Positions 18,407 to 26,954 of a DNA stretch of 64,000 nt are shown piece after piece. A program made the translations under genes and the position numbers. This DNA is from Planctomycetaceae bacterium. GTDB taxonomy: Bacteria > Planctomycetota > Phycisphaerae > Tepidisphaerales > Tepidisphaeraceae. Position 1 is the first letter of the stretch; each line of letters starts with the position of its first letter. Location: positions 62,001 through 126,000 of the forward strand of contig JAIYCY010000032.1 of NCBI GenBank assembly GCA_027487775.1, in the 5' to 3' direction. Below the pieces are notes generated by a model. It was not told the origin of the DNA. It saw nothing but the letters and a program-made list of their open reading frames with translations, and did no database searches.

Positions 18407-20375
18407 CCCCGCCACTCTCGCAGCGTTTTTGTCCGATGAGGAGCGTCGCACCTTCGGGCACCGGTGCATCGACCGATCGCTCCGAAAAGTTGAGGAAAAC
18501 ATCAATTTCGCGAAGCCGATGCAGACGCGTGCGTTTGGGAACAATCGTCACGGGCATCCGGTGCTGCTCGGCGACATATTCAAGTACTGCGTCCGCAAGC
18601 GAGCCCTGATCGATCGCACCGACAAAAGTCACGCGACCCGCGCCGAGTCGATTTTCGGTGATCGCCGGCGCTCCAGCATAGAACTGATCGGCGAACGTGC
18701 CTATCACGCTTGCCGTCGTCGGCGTGACCTGCTCTGACCAGACCTGCCAGCGATGCTTTCGCTTCTGAAAATCGATTTCGCCGAATGTTTCGTCGGGTAG
18801 CGAATCGTAGCCGTCAATGCGTGCACCGATCAGATCGAAGAGTCGATGCCCATATGCACCTTTTGGGGCGCGATTGTTTAGATCGGTGGTGAACGAGCGT
18901 GCAGTGATGACGAGATGTCCGCCTGTCTCGACGTACTTACGCAGGGTCTCGACCATCGCGTCGCTTGCGATCTGAATCGCCGGCGCGACGAGAATCTTGG
19001 TTTGGCTGAGTTGCTCGACGGTCGCATGACGATCGAAAACCTTCACGCCGAGTCCGAGCCGTTCGATGGCTGCATGGTACTGCACGACGAGCTTGCTCTG
19101 GCTCCATGCCTTTGCCTGCGGCTGCGTAAGCATCGCAAAGACCTGATCCTGTTCATGGAAGAGCCCGATCGTCGGATGCGTTGGATCGGCATCGAGGGGA
19201 AGATGGTCATTGCAAGTCACGCCTGCGACTTGGGTGCTAAGTGAACGAACTTCTTCGATGACTTGGGAGAACTCGCGACCGCCCTGACTGGCGGTGGTAC
19301 CGTCCCAAGTCACGAGTCCGTCGTGCCACATTTCAATTCCGAAGCGTGGCTGACGGAAGCGATAGACGGTGATAAATTCGCACTGATGCGCGATCGCCTG
19401 CCAGAGCAATTGCCTGACAGCGCCGGGCATCAGGCGAACGGGCACGCCGGTCCAGTTGACCTGGCCGGGCTGCACTTCCATGAGTGCCCAGCGACCGTTG
19501 TAGCTCTTCATCTGATCGTGCATGAATCCGACGCCCGACGGATCGGCCAGGCGGAATCGTTCATCCTTGAATTCCTTGCCCCATCCGGTAATGGGATAGG
19601 TGTCCCATGAGTAGAGTGAAAGCTGATCCGAGAAGTCGCGCGGATCGGTGTTCTGATGAAAGGGCATGAAGTTGGTCGTGATCCATCGGTTGCCGACATA
19701 CTTCTTCAGGATGTCCGCCTGAAGGCGGCTGAAGTCGGCGAACGCCGACGCCCAAAATCGCATACCGTCCAGGCACTGATGCGGATTGCGATATGCCGGA
19801 TCGTGGCTGGAGGGAAATTTGATCTGCGAGAAGCTGGTGTAGAAGGTGTTCCAGAAAGCACAGCCCCATGCGTTGTTGAGTTTCTCGATCGTTCCGTATC
19901 GGGCTTCGACCCATTGCTGAAATGCGCGATGCGTGATCTCGGCTTGATCCATCGGGCCATTGAATTCGTTGTCGATCTGCCATCCGATGACCGACGGATG
20001 ATCGCCGAATCGTTTGGCCATCGCTTCGACGACCATGGCGGATCGCTCGCGATACAACGGGTGGAAATGATTGGCATGCCTGCGACCACCGAACGGGATG
20101 CCCTTGAACAGGATGCTCGGATCGCGATCCACCATCCAAACCGGAACGACAGCGGTCGGTGTGCAGAGGACCACATCGAGGTTGCGCTCCTGAGCGAGTT
20201 CAAGGCACGTTTGGATCCAGTCAAGTTGATAATCCGACTCGCGTGGTTCGATCGTCCCCCATGCGAACTCAGCAAGGTGAACCACCTGCAGGCCCATCGA
20301 GGCGATGCGGTCAAAGTCACGAGTCCAATCCGATGCAGGCCATTGTTCTGGGTAGTAATACGTACCGATTTTCAT
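18375..20375 (-). CDS. GH42 beta-galactosidase
   Basis: The 666-residue protein starts with the family sequence MKIGTYYYPEQWP and has all three GH42 parts: a TIM barrel (about 1-380) with acid/base Glu137 in WQIDNEFNGP and nucleophile Glu300 in ALMEVQPGQVNW, a trimerisation-like domain with HEQDQVFAMLTQP, and a short beta domain at the C-terminus ending in a glycosidase-type sandwich. It should release galactose from beta-galactosides. No signal peptide is present, so it is cytoplasmic. ATG 20375 is the family start. The gene is convergent with the xylanase and overlaps it by 32 bases. Confidence 0.95.
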   Translation of the reverse strand: MKIGTYYYPEQWPASDWTRDFDRIASMGLQVVHLAEFAWGTIEPRESDYQLDWIQTCLELAQERNLDVVLCTPTAVVPVWMVDRDPSILFKGIPFGGRRHANHFHPLYRERSAMVVEAMAKRFGDHPSVIGWQIDNEFNGPMDQAEITHRAFQQWVEARYGTIEKLNNAWGCAFWNTFYTSFSQIKFPSSHDPAYRNPHQCLDGMRFWASAFADFSRLQADILKKYVGNRWITTNFMPFHQNTDPRDFSDQLSLYSWDTYPITGWGKEFKDERFRLADPSGVGFMHDQMKSYNGRWALMEVQPGQVNWTGVPVRLMPGAVRQLLWQAIAHQCEFITVYRFRQPRFGIEMWHDGLVTWDGTTASQGGREFSQVIEEVRSLSTQVAGVTCNDHLPLDADPTHPTIGLFHEQDQVFAMLTQPQAKAWSQSKLVVQYHAAIERLGLGVKVFDRHATVEQLSQTKILVAPAIQIASDAMVETLRKYVETGGHLVITARSFTTDLNNRAPKGAYGHRLFDLIGARIDGYDSLPDETFGEIDFQKRKHRWQVWSEQVTPTTASVIGTFADQFYAGAPAITENRLGAGRVTFVGAIDQGSLADAVLEYVAEQHRMPVTIVPKRTRLHRLREIDVFLNFSERSVDAPVPEGATLLIGQKRCESGGVTIWRRPPGA

Positions 20376-20411
20376 GTGTGATTCGATCTTCTAAAATGAG
20401 TGGACACCAAT

Positions 20412-20445
20412 GAGCAAAACAAAAAACGCCCCCGCGAAGGGGGCG
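20412..20445 (-). terminator. Rho-independent terminator
   Basis: On the minus strand a perfect 7-bp stem CGCCCCC/GGGGGCG with a five-base loop is followed by TTTTTTG and more T-rich sequence. It ends transcripts coming from rplS, about 390 bases upstream on that strand, and separates them from the GH42 gene. Confidence 0.9.
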
Positions 20446-20832
20446 ATGGATCATCGGAGACGTAGGGTTGGATTGCAAATCCCATCAGGGTCGAAAGCGG
20501 CTTCGCTTTCAGCATGAGGGCAGCATCACTTTTGCATACTTGAGCCACTCATGCAATCTCCGAAGCGATGCATGGGCGTGAACCCGCATGGGAAAGTAGC
20601 CGAGCGAGAGCGAAGCTGAGCGACCGGAGCTTGAAAATCAGAAGCCGCTCCGAGGCTTTGCAGGCACGATGTTAAGTCGCGTAGCCGCAAACTTAGACCC
20701 GTTCGATCCGACCAAGCAATCCAAGTCGAGCGATCGACAACCGGCCATTGAGACGACCAACCTTGATCACGATGACTTGAATCGCGTGGGTTTGTTGCGG
20801 GGACTCGGAACTGAATGTGCCCGGGAGCCGAA
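20446..20832 (-). other. Long untranslated region between rplS and its terminator, possible ncRNA
   Basis: This 387-base stretch has no supported gene. On the minus strand it would be the 3' tail of the rpsP-trmD-rplS transcript. It contains a perfect hairpin GAAAGCG/CGCTTTC with a four-base loop at about 20491-20508 and several GC-rich inverted segments. A short minus-strand frame ending near 20518 reads like protein for about 40 codons but has only a weak start. I tested it by eye for tmRNA, SRP RNA, RNase P RNA and tRNA hallmarks and found none. Confidence 0.35.
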
Positions 20833-21216
20833 TCAGTCAGCGGACTTGGCGTCGCCCTTCTTACCGGCTTTGGCCACTTCGGCAAGTCGTGTTCCCTTAC
20901 CGACGCGATCGCGGAGGTAGAAGAGCTTGGCTCGGCGGGTCTTGCCAGCACGCTTTTTGACCACCTTGACGACGTTCGGGCTGTTGGTCGGGAAGATGCG
21001 TTCGACGCCTTCGTTCATCACGATGCGACGCACCGTAAAGGTCCGCGTCAGGCCGCGCCCGTTGAAACAAAGAACCGTGCCACTGAAGACCTGCACGCGT
21101 TCCTTGTCGCCTTCCTTGATCTTGCAATGCACGTCCACCGTGTCGCCGACGGCAATCTCGTCGGTTTTAGCGGCCAACTGGGGCTTTTCGATGAGTTCGA
21201 TGTACTTATTCATCAT
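20833..21216 (-). CDS. rplS: 50S ribosomal protein L19
   Basis: The 127-residue protein matches L19 along its length: the core DTVDVHCKIKEGDKERVQVFSGTV, the segment GLTRTFTVRRI, and GVERIFPTNSPNV before the basic KKRAGKTRRAKLFYLRDR end. It lies at the interface of the subunits. A C-terminal extension of about 15 residues (KAGKKGDAKSAD) goes beyond the common length of 115. Two consecutive ATGs, at 21216 and 21213, could start it. It follows trmD by only a few bases, so the two are cotranscribed. Confidence 0.97.
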   Translation of the reverse strand: MMNKYIELIEKPQLAAKTDEIAVGDTVDVHCKIKEGDKERVQVFSGTVLCFNGRGLTRTFTVRRIVMNEGVERIFPTNSPNVVKVVKKRAGKTRRAKLFYLRDRVGKGTRLAEVAKAGKKGDAKSAD

Positions 21217-21222
21217 GATACT

Positions 21223-21957
21223 TCAACCTGCCTTCAAACTTGGATCGACGCCCGTCGACCGCGACTTGTCGTAAACATCAAATAGGTCCGGACGCCTTTT
21301 CGCCGTCCGCGCCTCACGCTCCCGCAGCCTCCAGTCGGCAATCTTTTTATGATCGCCCGACAGGAGAATCTCCGGAACCTCGCGACCGCGAAACTCTCGC
21401 GGCCTCGTATACTGCGGATGCTCCAGCAAACCATCGCTGAAGGTCTCTTCATCCGCACCACCTTCGGCTCCCAATGCACCGGGCAGCAAACGCACAACAG
21501 CATCCACCACCGCCATCGCCGGGATTTCACCGCCGCTCAGGACGTAGTCTCCTACGCTCAGCTCCAGCGGTTCCAGCTCATCCATGATCCGCTCGTCAAA
21601 CCCTTCGTACCGACCGCAAACAAGGAGCAACCGACTCTCTTTCGACAATGCTTCAGCCACCGACTGATCAAACCTCCGACCCGCCGGCGTCAAGACGATC
21701 CGACGCGATCGTCGTTCGTCTAAGGCCTCTGCTCGCTCCACTGCATCGACGATGACCGGAGCCATCATCACCATCCCGGGCCCGCCTCCGAACGGCTTGT
21801 CATCCACTGACCGATGCGCGTCGGTTGCACTCGCCCGTATGTCATGCAGGTGATAGCTCACCAAACCCTTCTCCGCAGCCCTCTTAGGAATGCTTGTACC
21901 CAGAACCGGGCCAAACATTTCCGGGAAGAGCGTAAGAATGTCGATCCGAAGCGACAT
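21223..21957 (-). CDS. trmD: tRNA (guanine-N1)-methyltransferase TrmD
   Basis: TrmD methylates G37 of tRNAs reading CNN codons and prevents frameshifting. The 244-residue protein starts at ATG 21957 with RIDILTLFPEMF, the usual beginning; the frame is open to 22044 but that adds unrelated sequence. Conserved features include DDKPFGGGPGMVM, the knot motif LVCGRYEGFDERI, and LSVGDYVLSGGE, which form the SPOUT-class deep trefoil knot for S-adenosylmethionine. It lies between rpsP and rplS, the standard order except that rimM is missing between rpsP and trmD. Confidence 0.97.
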   Translation of the reverse strand: MSLRIDILTLFPEMFGPVLGTSIPKRAAEKGLVSYHLHDIRASATDAHRSVDDKPFGGGPGMVMMAPVIVDAVERAEALDERRSRRIVLTPAGRRFDQSVAEALSKESRLLLVCGRYEGFDERIMDELEPLELSVGDYVLSGGEIPAMAVVDAVVRLLPGALGAEGGADEETFSDGLLEHPQYTRPREFRGREVPEILLSGDHKKIADWRLREREARTAKRRPDLFDVYDKSRSTGVDPSLKAG

Positions 21958-22053
21958 ATCAGTTCCGCCGTCCCCAAGTCCAATCGCCGCACTGCAGTTC
22001 AAGACCATTCGACGCGGCAGGGTCGGCTTCAGACTGCACACCAAATCGCAAGA

Positions 22054-22362
22054 TCACTCGGCCTTGGCTTCGGCAGCCTTGGGCTTACCCGGCTTGGGCA
22101 GCCGCAGTTGCTTGTGCTCGAGCCCTTTTTTCTTCAGGAGCGAGCTCACCGTTTCGCTCGGACGCGCACCAACATCGAGCCAGTACTTCGCGCGATCCAG
22201 ATCGACGATGAACTGCTTTTCAGCGTTCTTCTCGATCGGGTCATAGGTGCCCAACTGTTCGATCACCCGACCGTCCACCGGGCTGCGGCTGTCCACCGCA
22301 TGCAGTCGATAAAACGGCCTATGAATTCGGCCCATACGCTTTAATCTCAGGCTGACCGCCAT
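22054..22362 (-). CDS. rpsP: 30S ribosomal protein S16
   Basis: The 102-residue protein begins VSLRLKRMGRIHRPFYRLHAVDSR and continues with IEQLGTYDP, both diagnostic of S16. The C-terminal part has the usual KYWLDVGARPSETVSSLLKK and a lysine-rich tail. GGAG lies eight bases before ATG 22362. It is the first gene of the rpsP-trmD-rplS group, and a hairpin with a short U-run lies just upstream of its ribosome binding site. Confidence 0.97.
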   Translation of the reverse strand: MAVSLRLKRMGRIHRPFYRLHAVDSRSPVDGRVIEQLGTYDPIEKNAEKQFIVDLDRAKYWLDVGARPSETVSSLLKKKGLEHKQLRLPKPGKPKAAEAKAE

Positions 22363-22376
22363 GGATCCATCTCCAG

Positions 22377-22402
22377 AAAAACCGTCCTCGCTCGCCGAGG
22401 AC
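22377..22402 (-). promoter_or_regulatory. Terminator-like leader hairpin before rpsP
   Basis: On the minus strand GTCCTCG-GCGAG-CGAGGAC forms a perfect 7-bp stem with a five-base loop, followed by GG and TTTTT, then CTGGAG, the rpsP ribosome binding site. A U-run directly after a GC-rich stem is the form of an intrinsic terminator, so this could be an attenuator for the ribosomal protein operon or a processing site. Confidence 0.5.
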
Positions 22403-22607
22403 TAAGAACGAGCGCCAACTTCGACTCACGACTCCTCTCACGCCCACGCCTTTCGACACGGCCGCTCGATCGGTTGCGAATCGTTAAAGATACACGCCCA
22501 CCGCATTTTCAGCAAGTACCCTGCCTCACCCCTGGAAACGATCTTGCCCTGGCAACGACCAGCCCCAGCCGCACACCGCCAAATGCACCAGACCGCCAAC
22601 CGACGCC

Positions 22608-22640
22608 CCTGACGACGTTGCCTGACGACGTTGCCTGACG
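22608..22640. repeat. 13-bp tandem repeat, about 2.5 copies
   Basis: The unit CCTGACGACGTTG occurs at 22608-22620 and 22621-22633 exactly, followed by a partial copy CCTGACG at 22634-22640. It lies about 30 bases beyond the 3' end of tRNA-Ser on the tRNA strand. A short AT-rich hairpin AAAATC-aac-GATTTT follows at 22641-22655 and may help end the tRNA transcript. Confidence 0.85.
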
Positions 22641-22670
22641 AAAATCAACGATTTTCAGTCAATTTCGAAC

Positions 22671-22757
22671 GGAGAGGGAGGGATTCGAACCCTCGGTACG
22701 GACAAGCCGTACACAGGATTTCCAGTCCTGCTCCTTCGGCCACTCGGACACCTCTCC
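22671..22757 (-). tRNA. tRNA-Ser(GGA)
   Basis: An 87-nt class II tRNA on the minus strand. The acceptor stem GGAGAGG pairs with CCTCTCC, the anticodon stem is CAGGA/TCCTG with loop CTGGAAA, giving anticodon GGA for serine UCC/UCU codons. A long variable arm (GTACGG..CCGTAC) follows, then the T arm AGGGTTCGAATCCCT. CCA is not encoded after the discriminator position. It is upstream of the rpsP operon and downstream of serC; the pairing of a serine tRNA with a serine biosynthesis gene is probably coincidental. Confidence 0.97.
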
Positions 22758-22815
22758 AGAGCCGGGCAAGCATATCGATCCGTCGCCCAACTGCAATCTT
22801 TCAGATTCGTCTAAT

Positions 22816-23898
22816 TCAGCCGTTCTTCTTCGCGAACTCGCCCATGAAATCTGCCAGCGCCCGGCATCCTTCCACCGGCATCGCGTTGTAAATGCTCGCG
22901 CGGATCCCGCCCACCGTTCGGTATCCCTTCAGGGCCACCATCCCTTCAGCGGCGGCCTGCTTGATGAACGCTTCGGTCTTGGCCTCGTCGGGCAATCGGA
23001 AGTTCACGTTCATATGACTGCGCTGCTCGGGCCTGCTCACGAATGCAGAATAGAATCCCGAGTGACCGTCAATCGCGTCGTAGATCAGTTTCGCCTTCGC
23101 GGTGTTGCGAGTTTCGATCGTTCGGAGTCCGCCTTGCTTTTCGATCCAGCGGAAGGTTTCGAGCAGGGTATAAATCCCCAGCGTCGGCGGGGTGTTGATC
23201 ATGCTCTTGTTCTCCGCGAGTGCGGCGAAGTTCCAAAGCTTGCTCGGCATCTTGCTTTGCTTTGGGTACATGTCCTTCCGCATGATCACCAATACAACAC
23301 CCGCGGGCCCGAGATTTTTCTGTGCGCCCGCGTACACCATGGCACACTGATTCACCGGATGTGGACGGCTCATAAACTCGCTGCTCGCATCGACGACTAG
23401 ATTCGGACTCGCATCGACAGGCCAATCCACCATTCGATGTCCGTGCACGGTTTCATTCGTGCACACGTGCAGATAGTCTGCCTGATCGCACAATTTCCAA
23501 TCGCTTCGATCCGGGCAATGATCAAAGTTCGTCGTTTCGCTCGTCGCAACCACGAACGGCTCGCCGAGCCCCTTTGCTGCATCGGCGGCCTTTTTGCTCC
23601 ACTCGCCGCTCACCAGATAGTCCGCCGACTTGTGCTGAAAGTTCATCGGGATCAGCGTAAACATCTGCGTCGCCCCGCCCTGCATGAAGAGCACATCGTG
23701 CGTATCAGCAATCCCGAGTAACGCGCGGCATCGAGCGATCGTCTCGTCAAGCACCCCTTCAAATTCTTTCCCGCGATGGCTGCACTCCGCGATCCCGAAT
23801 CCGCGACCCTGATAATCCAGCATCGCAGCCGCGGTAGCTTCCAAGACTTCTGTCGGCAACATCGCCGGCCCGGCACTGAAATTGAAGATTCTGCCCAT
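22816..23898 (-). CDS. serC: Phosphoserine aminotransferase
   Basis: SerC converts 3-phosphohydroxypyruvate and glutamate to phosphoserine using pyridoxal phosphate. The 360-residue protein starts RIFNFSAGPAMLP, the family start, at ATG 23898; the frame is open to 23967. Other diagnostic segments are FGIAECSHRGKEF, MQGGATQMF for cofactor phosphate binding, VVDASSEFMSRP, and YAGAQKNLGPAGV with the Schiff-base lysine. The C-terminal GYRTVGGIRASIYNAMP is typical. It is separated from the upstream isomerase-like gene by a 16-bp tandem repeat. Confidence 0.97.
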   Translation of the reverse strand: MGRIFNFSAGPAMLPTEVLEATAAAMLDYQGRGFGIAECSHRGKEFEGVLDETIARCRALLGIADTHDVLFMQGGATQMFTLIPMNFQHKSADYLVSGEWSKKAADAAKGLGEPFVVATSETTNFDHCPDRSDWKLCDQADYLHVCTNETVHGHRMVDWPVDASPNLVVDASSEFMSRPHPVNQCAMVYAGAQKNLGPAGVVLVIMRKDMYPKQSKMPSKLWNFAALAENKSMINTPPTLGIYTLLETFRWIEKQGGLRTIETRNTAKAKLIYDAIDGHSGFYSAFVSRPEQRSHMNVNFRLPDEAKTEAFIKQAAAEGMVALKGYRTVGGIRASIYNAMPVEGCRALADFMGEFAKKNG

Positions 23899-23960
23899 GA
23901 GTCGCTCTTCCCTTTGATGACGTTGAATTGACTCGCTCACTTGATCAACCGCTACACGCC

Positions 23961-24008
23961 GCCTCAAGCCTTCGCCCCCTTAAGCCATTGCCCCCTTAAG
24001 CCTTTGCC
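23961..24008 (-). repeat. 16-bp tandem repeat, three copies, spanning a stop codon
   Basis: On the minus strand the units are GGCAAAGGCTTAAGGG, GGCAATGGCTTAAGGG and GGCGAAGGCTTGAGGC. The first contains the TAA of the isomerase-like gene; the others carry TAA and TGA at 16 and 32 bases downstream. Because 16 is not a multiple of three, the three stops fall in three different frames. Confidence 0.9.
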
Positions 24009-24769
24009 CATTGTTCACGCAGATACTTCAGCACGCGTGGCCCGTCTTGCATGATGTCCATCCGCGCTTCCACGGTCGCCACGCCGTCGTAATTCAGTTC
24101 CTTGAGAATCCGAAAGACCGCGCGGTAATCGCTTTGCCCACTCAGGCCCGGCCCGAGCCGGCCGATCTTGTCCGCAAGATGCACGTGCTTCAGAAGGCTT
24201 CCGCAACTTCGCAGCGCCGTCAGCGGTTCGGCTTCGAGCCACGAATGATACGAATCAAAGAGCTGACGGAGATTCGGATGATTCACCTCACGCACATATT
24301 CAAGCGCCTCGCCGACCGTATTCAAAATGTTGCATTCCGATCGATTGAGCGGCTCCACCACCACGGTCACACCATGTTCCGCCCCGATCGGCGCGATCAG
24401 TTTGAGGAACGCGATAATCTGACGTTTGGCTGTTTCGCGATCGAATCCGTCGGGCACATGTCGAGCAACGCCGGATCCAAAGACCAGCGTTCGCGTCCCA
24501 AACCTGGCGGCTCGGGAAAAAGTCCTTCGGATGTAAGCTTCGATTGCCTCTGAATTCACGCTCGGACCACATACCTTCAGGGTTCCCGGCAGGAGCATCG
24601 CACCGGATGGCATCGGCAGCGGGCACTTCGCAAGCGCGTCCGCGCCGGTCCACTCTTCGTCTGATTTCAGGCCCTCAAACACCGCCTGAATCGGGACGTC
24701 GATGTAGTCCCAACCCTGCGACTTAAGAGCGTCAGCATCCTTCAATCCCGCACATACGCCGAATTTCAC
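23996..24769 (-). CDS. Sugar phosphate isomerase/epimerase family protein (TIM barrel)
   Basis: The 257-residue protein resembles the xylose isomerase-like TIM-barrel family (AP endonuclease 2 fold). Likely metal ligands are in VVVEPLNRSECN, LRQLFDSYHSWLEA, LKHVHLADKIGR and VATVEARM. The substrate may be a keto-sugar such as hydroxypyruvate or a tagatose/psicose, but this cannot be fixed. The start is GTG 24769: GGAGGTGA lies six bases before it, and this start removes an overlap with the upstream dehydrogenase gene that ATG 24802 or 24838 would reduce or create. Pairing with a tartronate-semialdehyde-type reductase suggests a glyoxylate or sugar-acid pathway. Confidence 0.85.
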   Translation of the reverse strand: MKFGVCAGLKDADALKSQGWDYIDVPIQAVFEGLKSDEEWTGADALAKCPLPMPSGAMLLPGTLKVCGPSVNSEAIEAYIRRTFSRAARFGTRTLVFGSGVARHVPDGFDRETAKRQIIAFLKLIAPIGAEHGVTVVVEPLNRSECNILNTVGEALEYVREVNHPNLRQLFDSYHSWLEAEPLTALRSCGSLLKHVHLADKIGRLGPGLSGQSDYRAVFRILKELNYDGVATVEARMDIMQDGPRVLKYLREQWAKA

Positions 24770-24818
24770 GAGAATCACCTCCAACGTCCGACCACGGACC
24801 ATGGACACTCTATGGGTT

Positions 24819-25694
24819 TCAACCCGCGCCGCAATCACACACCAGAGCCTTGGCCATCGCTTGCGTGCCGAGCCTACCCCCGCCCTGTTGCTGAACGCGT
24901 TCGAGGTAGGCTAGCGCCTGTTGCAATCCGCGCAATTCAAGGTCGTTTGATTCCGCACTGGATGACACCATCCGCAGATCCTTCACCGCAAGATCGATCA
25001 TGAAGCCCGGCGAGAAGTCACCCGATGCAATCCGCGGCCCGAGCTGCTGCAATTGCCAGCTCGCCGCCGACCCCGCGCCAAGTGCATCGAGCAGACGCGT
25101 CGCATCGATCCCGCTCGTTCGGGCAAATTCCATCGCCTCACACACACCCATCAACGTCACCAGCACCGCGATCTGATTCGCAGCCTTCGTTGCCTGACCC
25201 GTGCCACTCGGCCCCATGTGCAAAATCGACTTCCCCACCGCATTCAACACCGGCCTGACCCGCTCAAGTGCCGACGCCTCGCCTCCCACCATCACCGAAA
25301 GCGTCCCGTTCTTCGCCCCCACATCCCCCCCGCTCACCGGCGCGTCGAGCAGTTCAACGCCCTTGGCCCGGAGCCGCTTGGCAAATGCCCGCGTCGCATC
25401 CGGACTGATCGTCGAATGATCGACCACGACCAACCCGGGATGCGCACCAGCCTCGATCCCATTCTCACCAAACAAGATCGCCTCAACATCCGGCGTGTCG
25501 GTCACGTTGATGCAGACCACATCGCAGGCCCCCGCCACCTGCTCCGGTGATGACGCGAGACTCGCACCCATCGCCCGCAGCGCGTCGCACCGAGCGGCTG
25601 TGCGATTCCACACCACCATCTCAAAACCCGTGCGACGAATGTTCATCGCCATCGCGGATCCCATGATCCCCAGGCCTACATAGCCGACTTTCAT
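24819..25694 (-). CDS. NAD(P)-dependent 3-hydroxyisobutyrate/tartronate-semialdehyde reductase family
   Basis: A 291-residue beta-hydroxyacid dehydrogenase. The Rossmann nucleotide motif is GYVGLGIMGSAMAMNI near the N-terminus, the substrate block is LLDAPVSGGDVGAKNGTLSVMVGG, and the catalytic lysine lies in GQATKAANQIAV. Later, KDLRMV is the family C-terminal motif. The exact substrate (2-hydroxy-3-oxopropionate, hydroxyisobutyrate or glyoxylate/succinic semialdehyde) cannot be separated by eye. ATG 25694 is preferred over GTG 25703 because AAGGTGG sits at good distance. It lies upstream of the isomerase-like gene on the same strand with a 49-base gap, so the two probably act in one pathway. 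Confidence 0.92.
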   Translation of the reverse strand: MKVGYVGLGIMGSAMAMNIRRTGFEMVVWNRTAARCDALRAMGASLASSPEQVAGACDVVCINVTDTPDVEAILFGENGIEAGAHPGLVVVDHSTISPDATRAFAKRLRAKGVELLDAPVSGGDVGAKNGTLSVMVGGEASALERVRPVLNAVGKSILHMGPSGTGQATKAANQIAVLVTLMGVCEAMEFARTSGIDATRLLDALGAGSAASWQLQQLGPRIASGDFSPGFMIDLAVKDLRMVSSSAESNDLELRGLQQALAYLERVQQQGGGRLGTQAMAKALVCDCGAG

Positions 25695-25724
25695 CTTGGC
25701 CACCTTTCAGGGGCGAGTCGATTT

Positions 25725-26954
25725 TCATCTGCCGAGCCGACGCAAGACCTTCAGGTAAAGCCGCTCGGTCGCCTCAGCCAACACGGGCCAGGCATATCGC
25801 GCCCGAACCATCGCTCGCGCGCGGGCCGCGAGTGTAGTCGTGTGCGCCTCCGATGCCAGCCCCCGCGCGATTCGCTCGGCCAGTTGATCGACATTCCCCA
25901 CATCAAACAACAGGTCATACCCCTCCACCTGTTCCATCAGTTCCCGATGCGGCGGGATGTCACTCACGATCGCACACACATTCCGATCCATGCACTCGAG
26001 TAGACTGCTCGGCAGCCCCTCAAGTTCGCTGGCCGACAGATACAACCGCGCGCTTCGAAAGAGCGTCTGCAACGCATCCCCGCCGAGTTTGCCGGTAAAG
26101 ACCACCCGCGGGTCGCCTTGCGAAAGCTTCTTGATTCGCTCGACATAGTCCTGAGAATTCGTGCCCTCTCCCACAATCGCAAGCTTCCAATCGCCCGGGA
26201 TCTTCGCGAATGCCCGAATCACATCGTCGTGTCGCTTTTCCGGCACAAGCCGACTAATCGTCACCATGAACCGACCCGGCGTAAGCCCGAATTGCTGCAA
26301 AGTCGCAACATCCGGCGAAAATGCATCAGCGACCGGATGAATCCCGTTCGGCAACAAAATCGCATCGCGCAAGAAGTTGTCGCGATAGTAGCGCACGATC
26401 GTGCGATTCACCGTCACGATCTCGGCCGCGTACTTCAGCATCTCGCGCTCCGCCTGCCGGATGATCCGCGCACCGATGCCGCGCCACTTCTCGCGTTGAT
26501 GATCCAGCCCATGCACGTGCGAAATCGTCGGCACGCCCGCACGCGCACAAACACGCTGTGCGAGGTTCGGCGGAATCGCGTGAAAACTCACCAGATCAAA
26601 GGGCTTCCCGCCGGCATGCACATCACCATGCCGCATCGCATGACGACAGCTCATCACGGTATGAATCGGTGTCTCCATCGGCCCGCCAAAGGCTGGCGTT
26701 CGCACGAGCCGGATATCGCGATAGGTTCCCGTCGGCTCGCTCAATATCGAGGGCCTGCAATAAACCGTCACCTCATGCCCACGCCTGGCAAACTCTGCAA
26801 ACAGATTGTCGCAGATCGTCTCCACGCCCGAATACGTGCTCGGCACACCGCGCCCACCCACGACCGCGATTCGCATCGGTCGCCACTCAACCCGCTCGGC
26901 CAACATCGCATCGACATCCACGATCGGCCCGAACTCGCGCTTCACCTGACTCAT
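25725..26954 (-). CDS. GT4 family glycosyltransferase
   Basis: The 409-residue protein has a GT-B fold: RIAVVGGRGVPSTYSGVETICDNLF at the N-terminal nucleotide-independent domain, FMVTISRLVPEKRHDDVIRAF at the donor-domain start, and a C-terminal SASELEGLPSSLLECM with the EX7E-like acidic pair. The N-terminal 26 residues precede the usual MRIAVVGG start (ATG 26876), so a shorter form is possible; ATG 26954 overlaps the upstream TGA by four bases, which favours it. It is the last gene of the exopolysaccharide operon and probably adds a sugar to a lipid-linked oligosaccharide. Confidence 0.92.
   Translation of the reverse strand: MSQVKREFGPIVDVDAMLAERVEWRPMRIAVVGGRGVPSTYSGVETICDNLFAEFARRGHEVTVYCRPSILSEPTGTYRDIRLVRTPAFGGPMETPIHTVMSCRHAMRHGDVHAGGKPFDLVSFHAIPPNLAQRVCARAGVPTISHVHGLDHQREKWRGIGARIIRQAEREMLKYAAEIVTVNRTIVRYYRDNFLRDAILLPNGIHPVADAFSPDVATLQQFGLTPGRFMVTISRLVPEKRHDDVIRAFAKIPGDWKLAIVGEGTNSQDYVERIKKLSQGDPRVVFTGKLGGDALQTLFRSARLYLSASELEGLPSSLLECMDRNVCAIVSDIPPHRELMEQVEGYDLLFDVGNVDQLAERIARGLASEAHTTTLAARARAMVRARYAWPVLAEATERLYLKVLRRLGR

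Noticed and set aside
20446..20832. Possible tmRNA, SRP RNA or RNase P RNA
   Set aside because: No tRNA-like ends, no peptide tag reading frame of the usual kind, no SRP or RNase P core sequences could be found by eye; kept only as an unassigned structured region.
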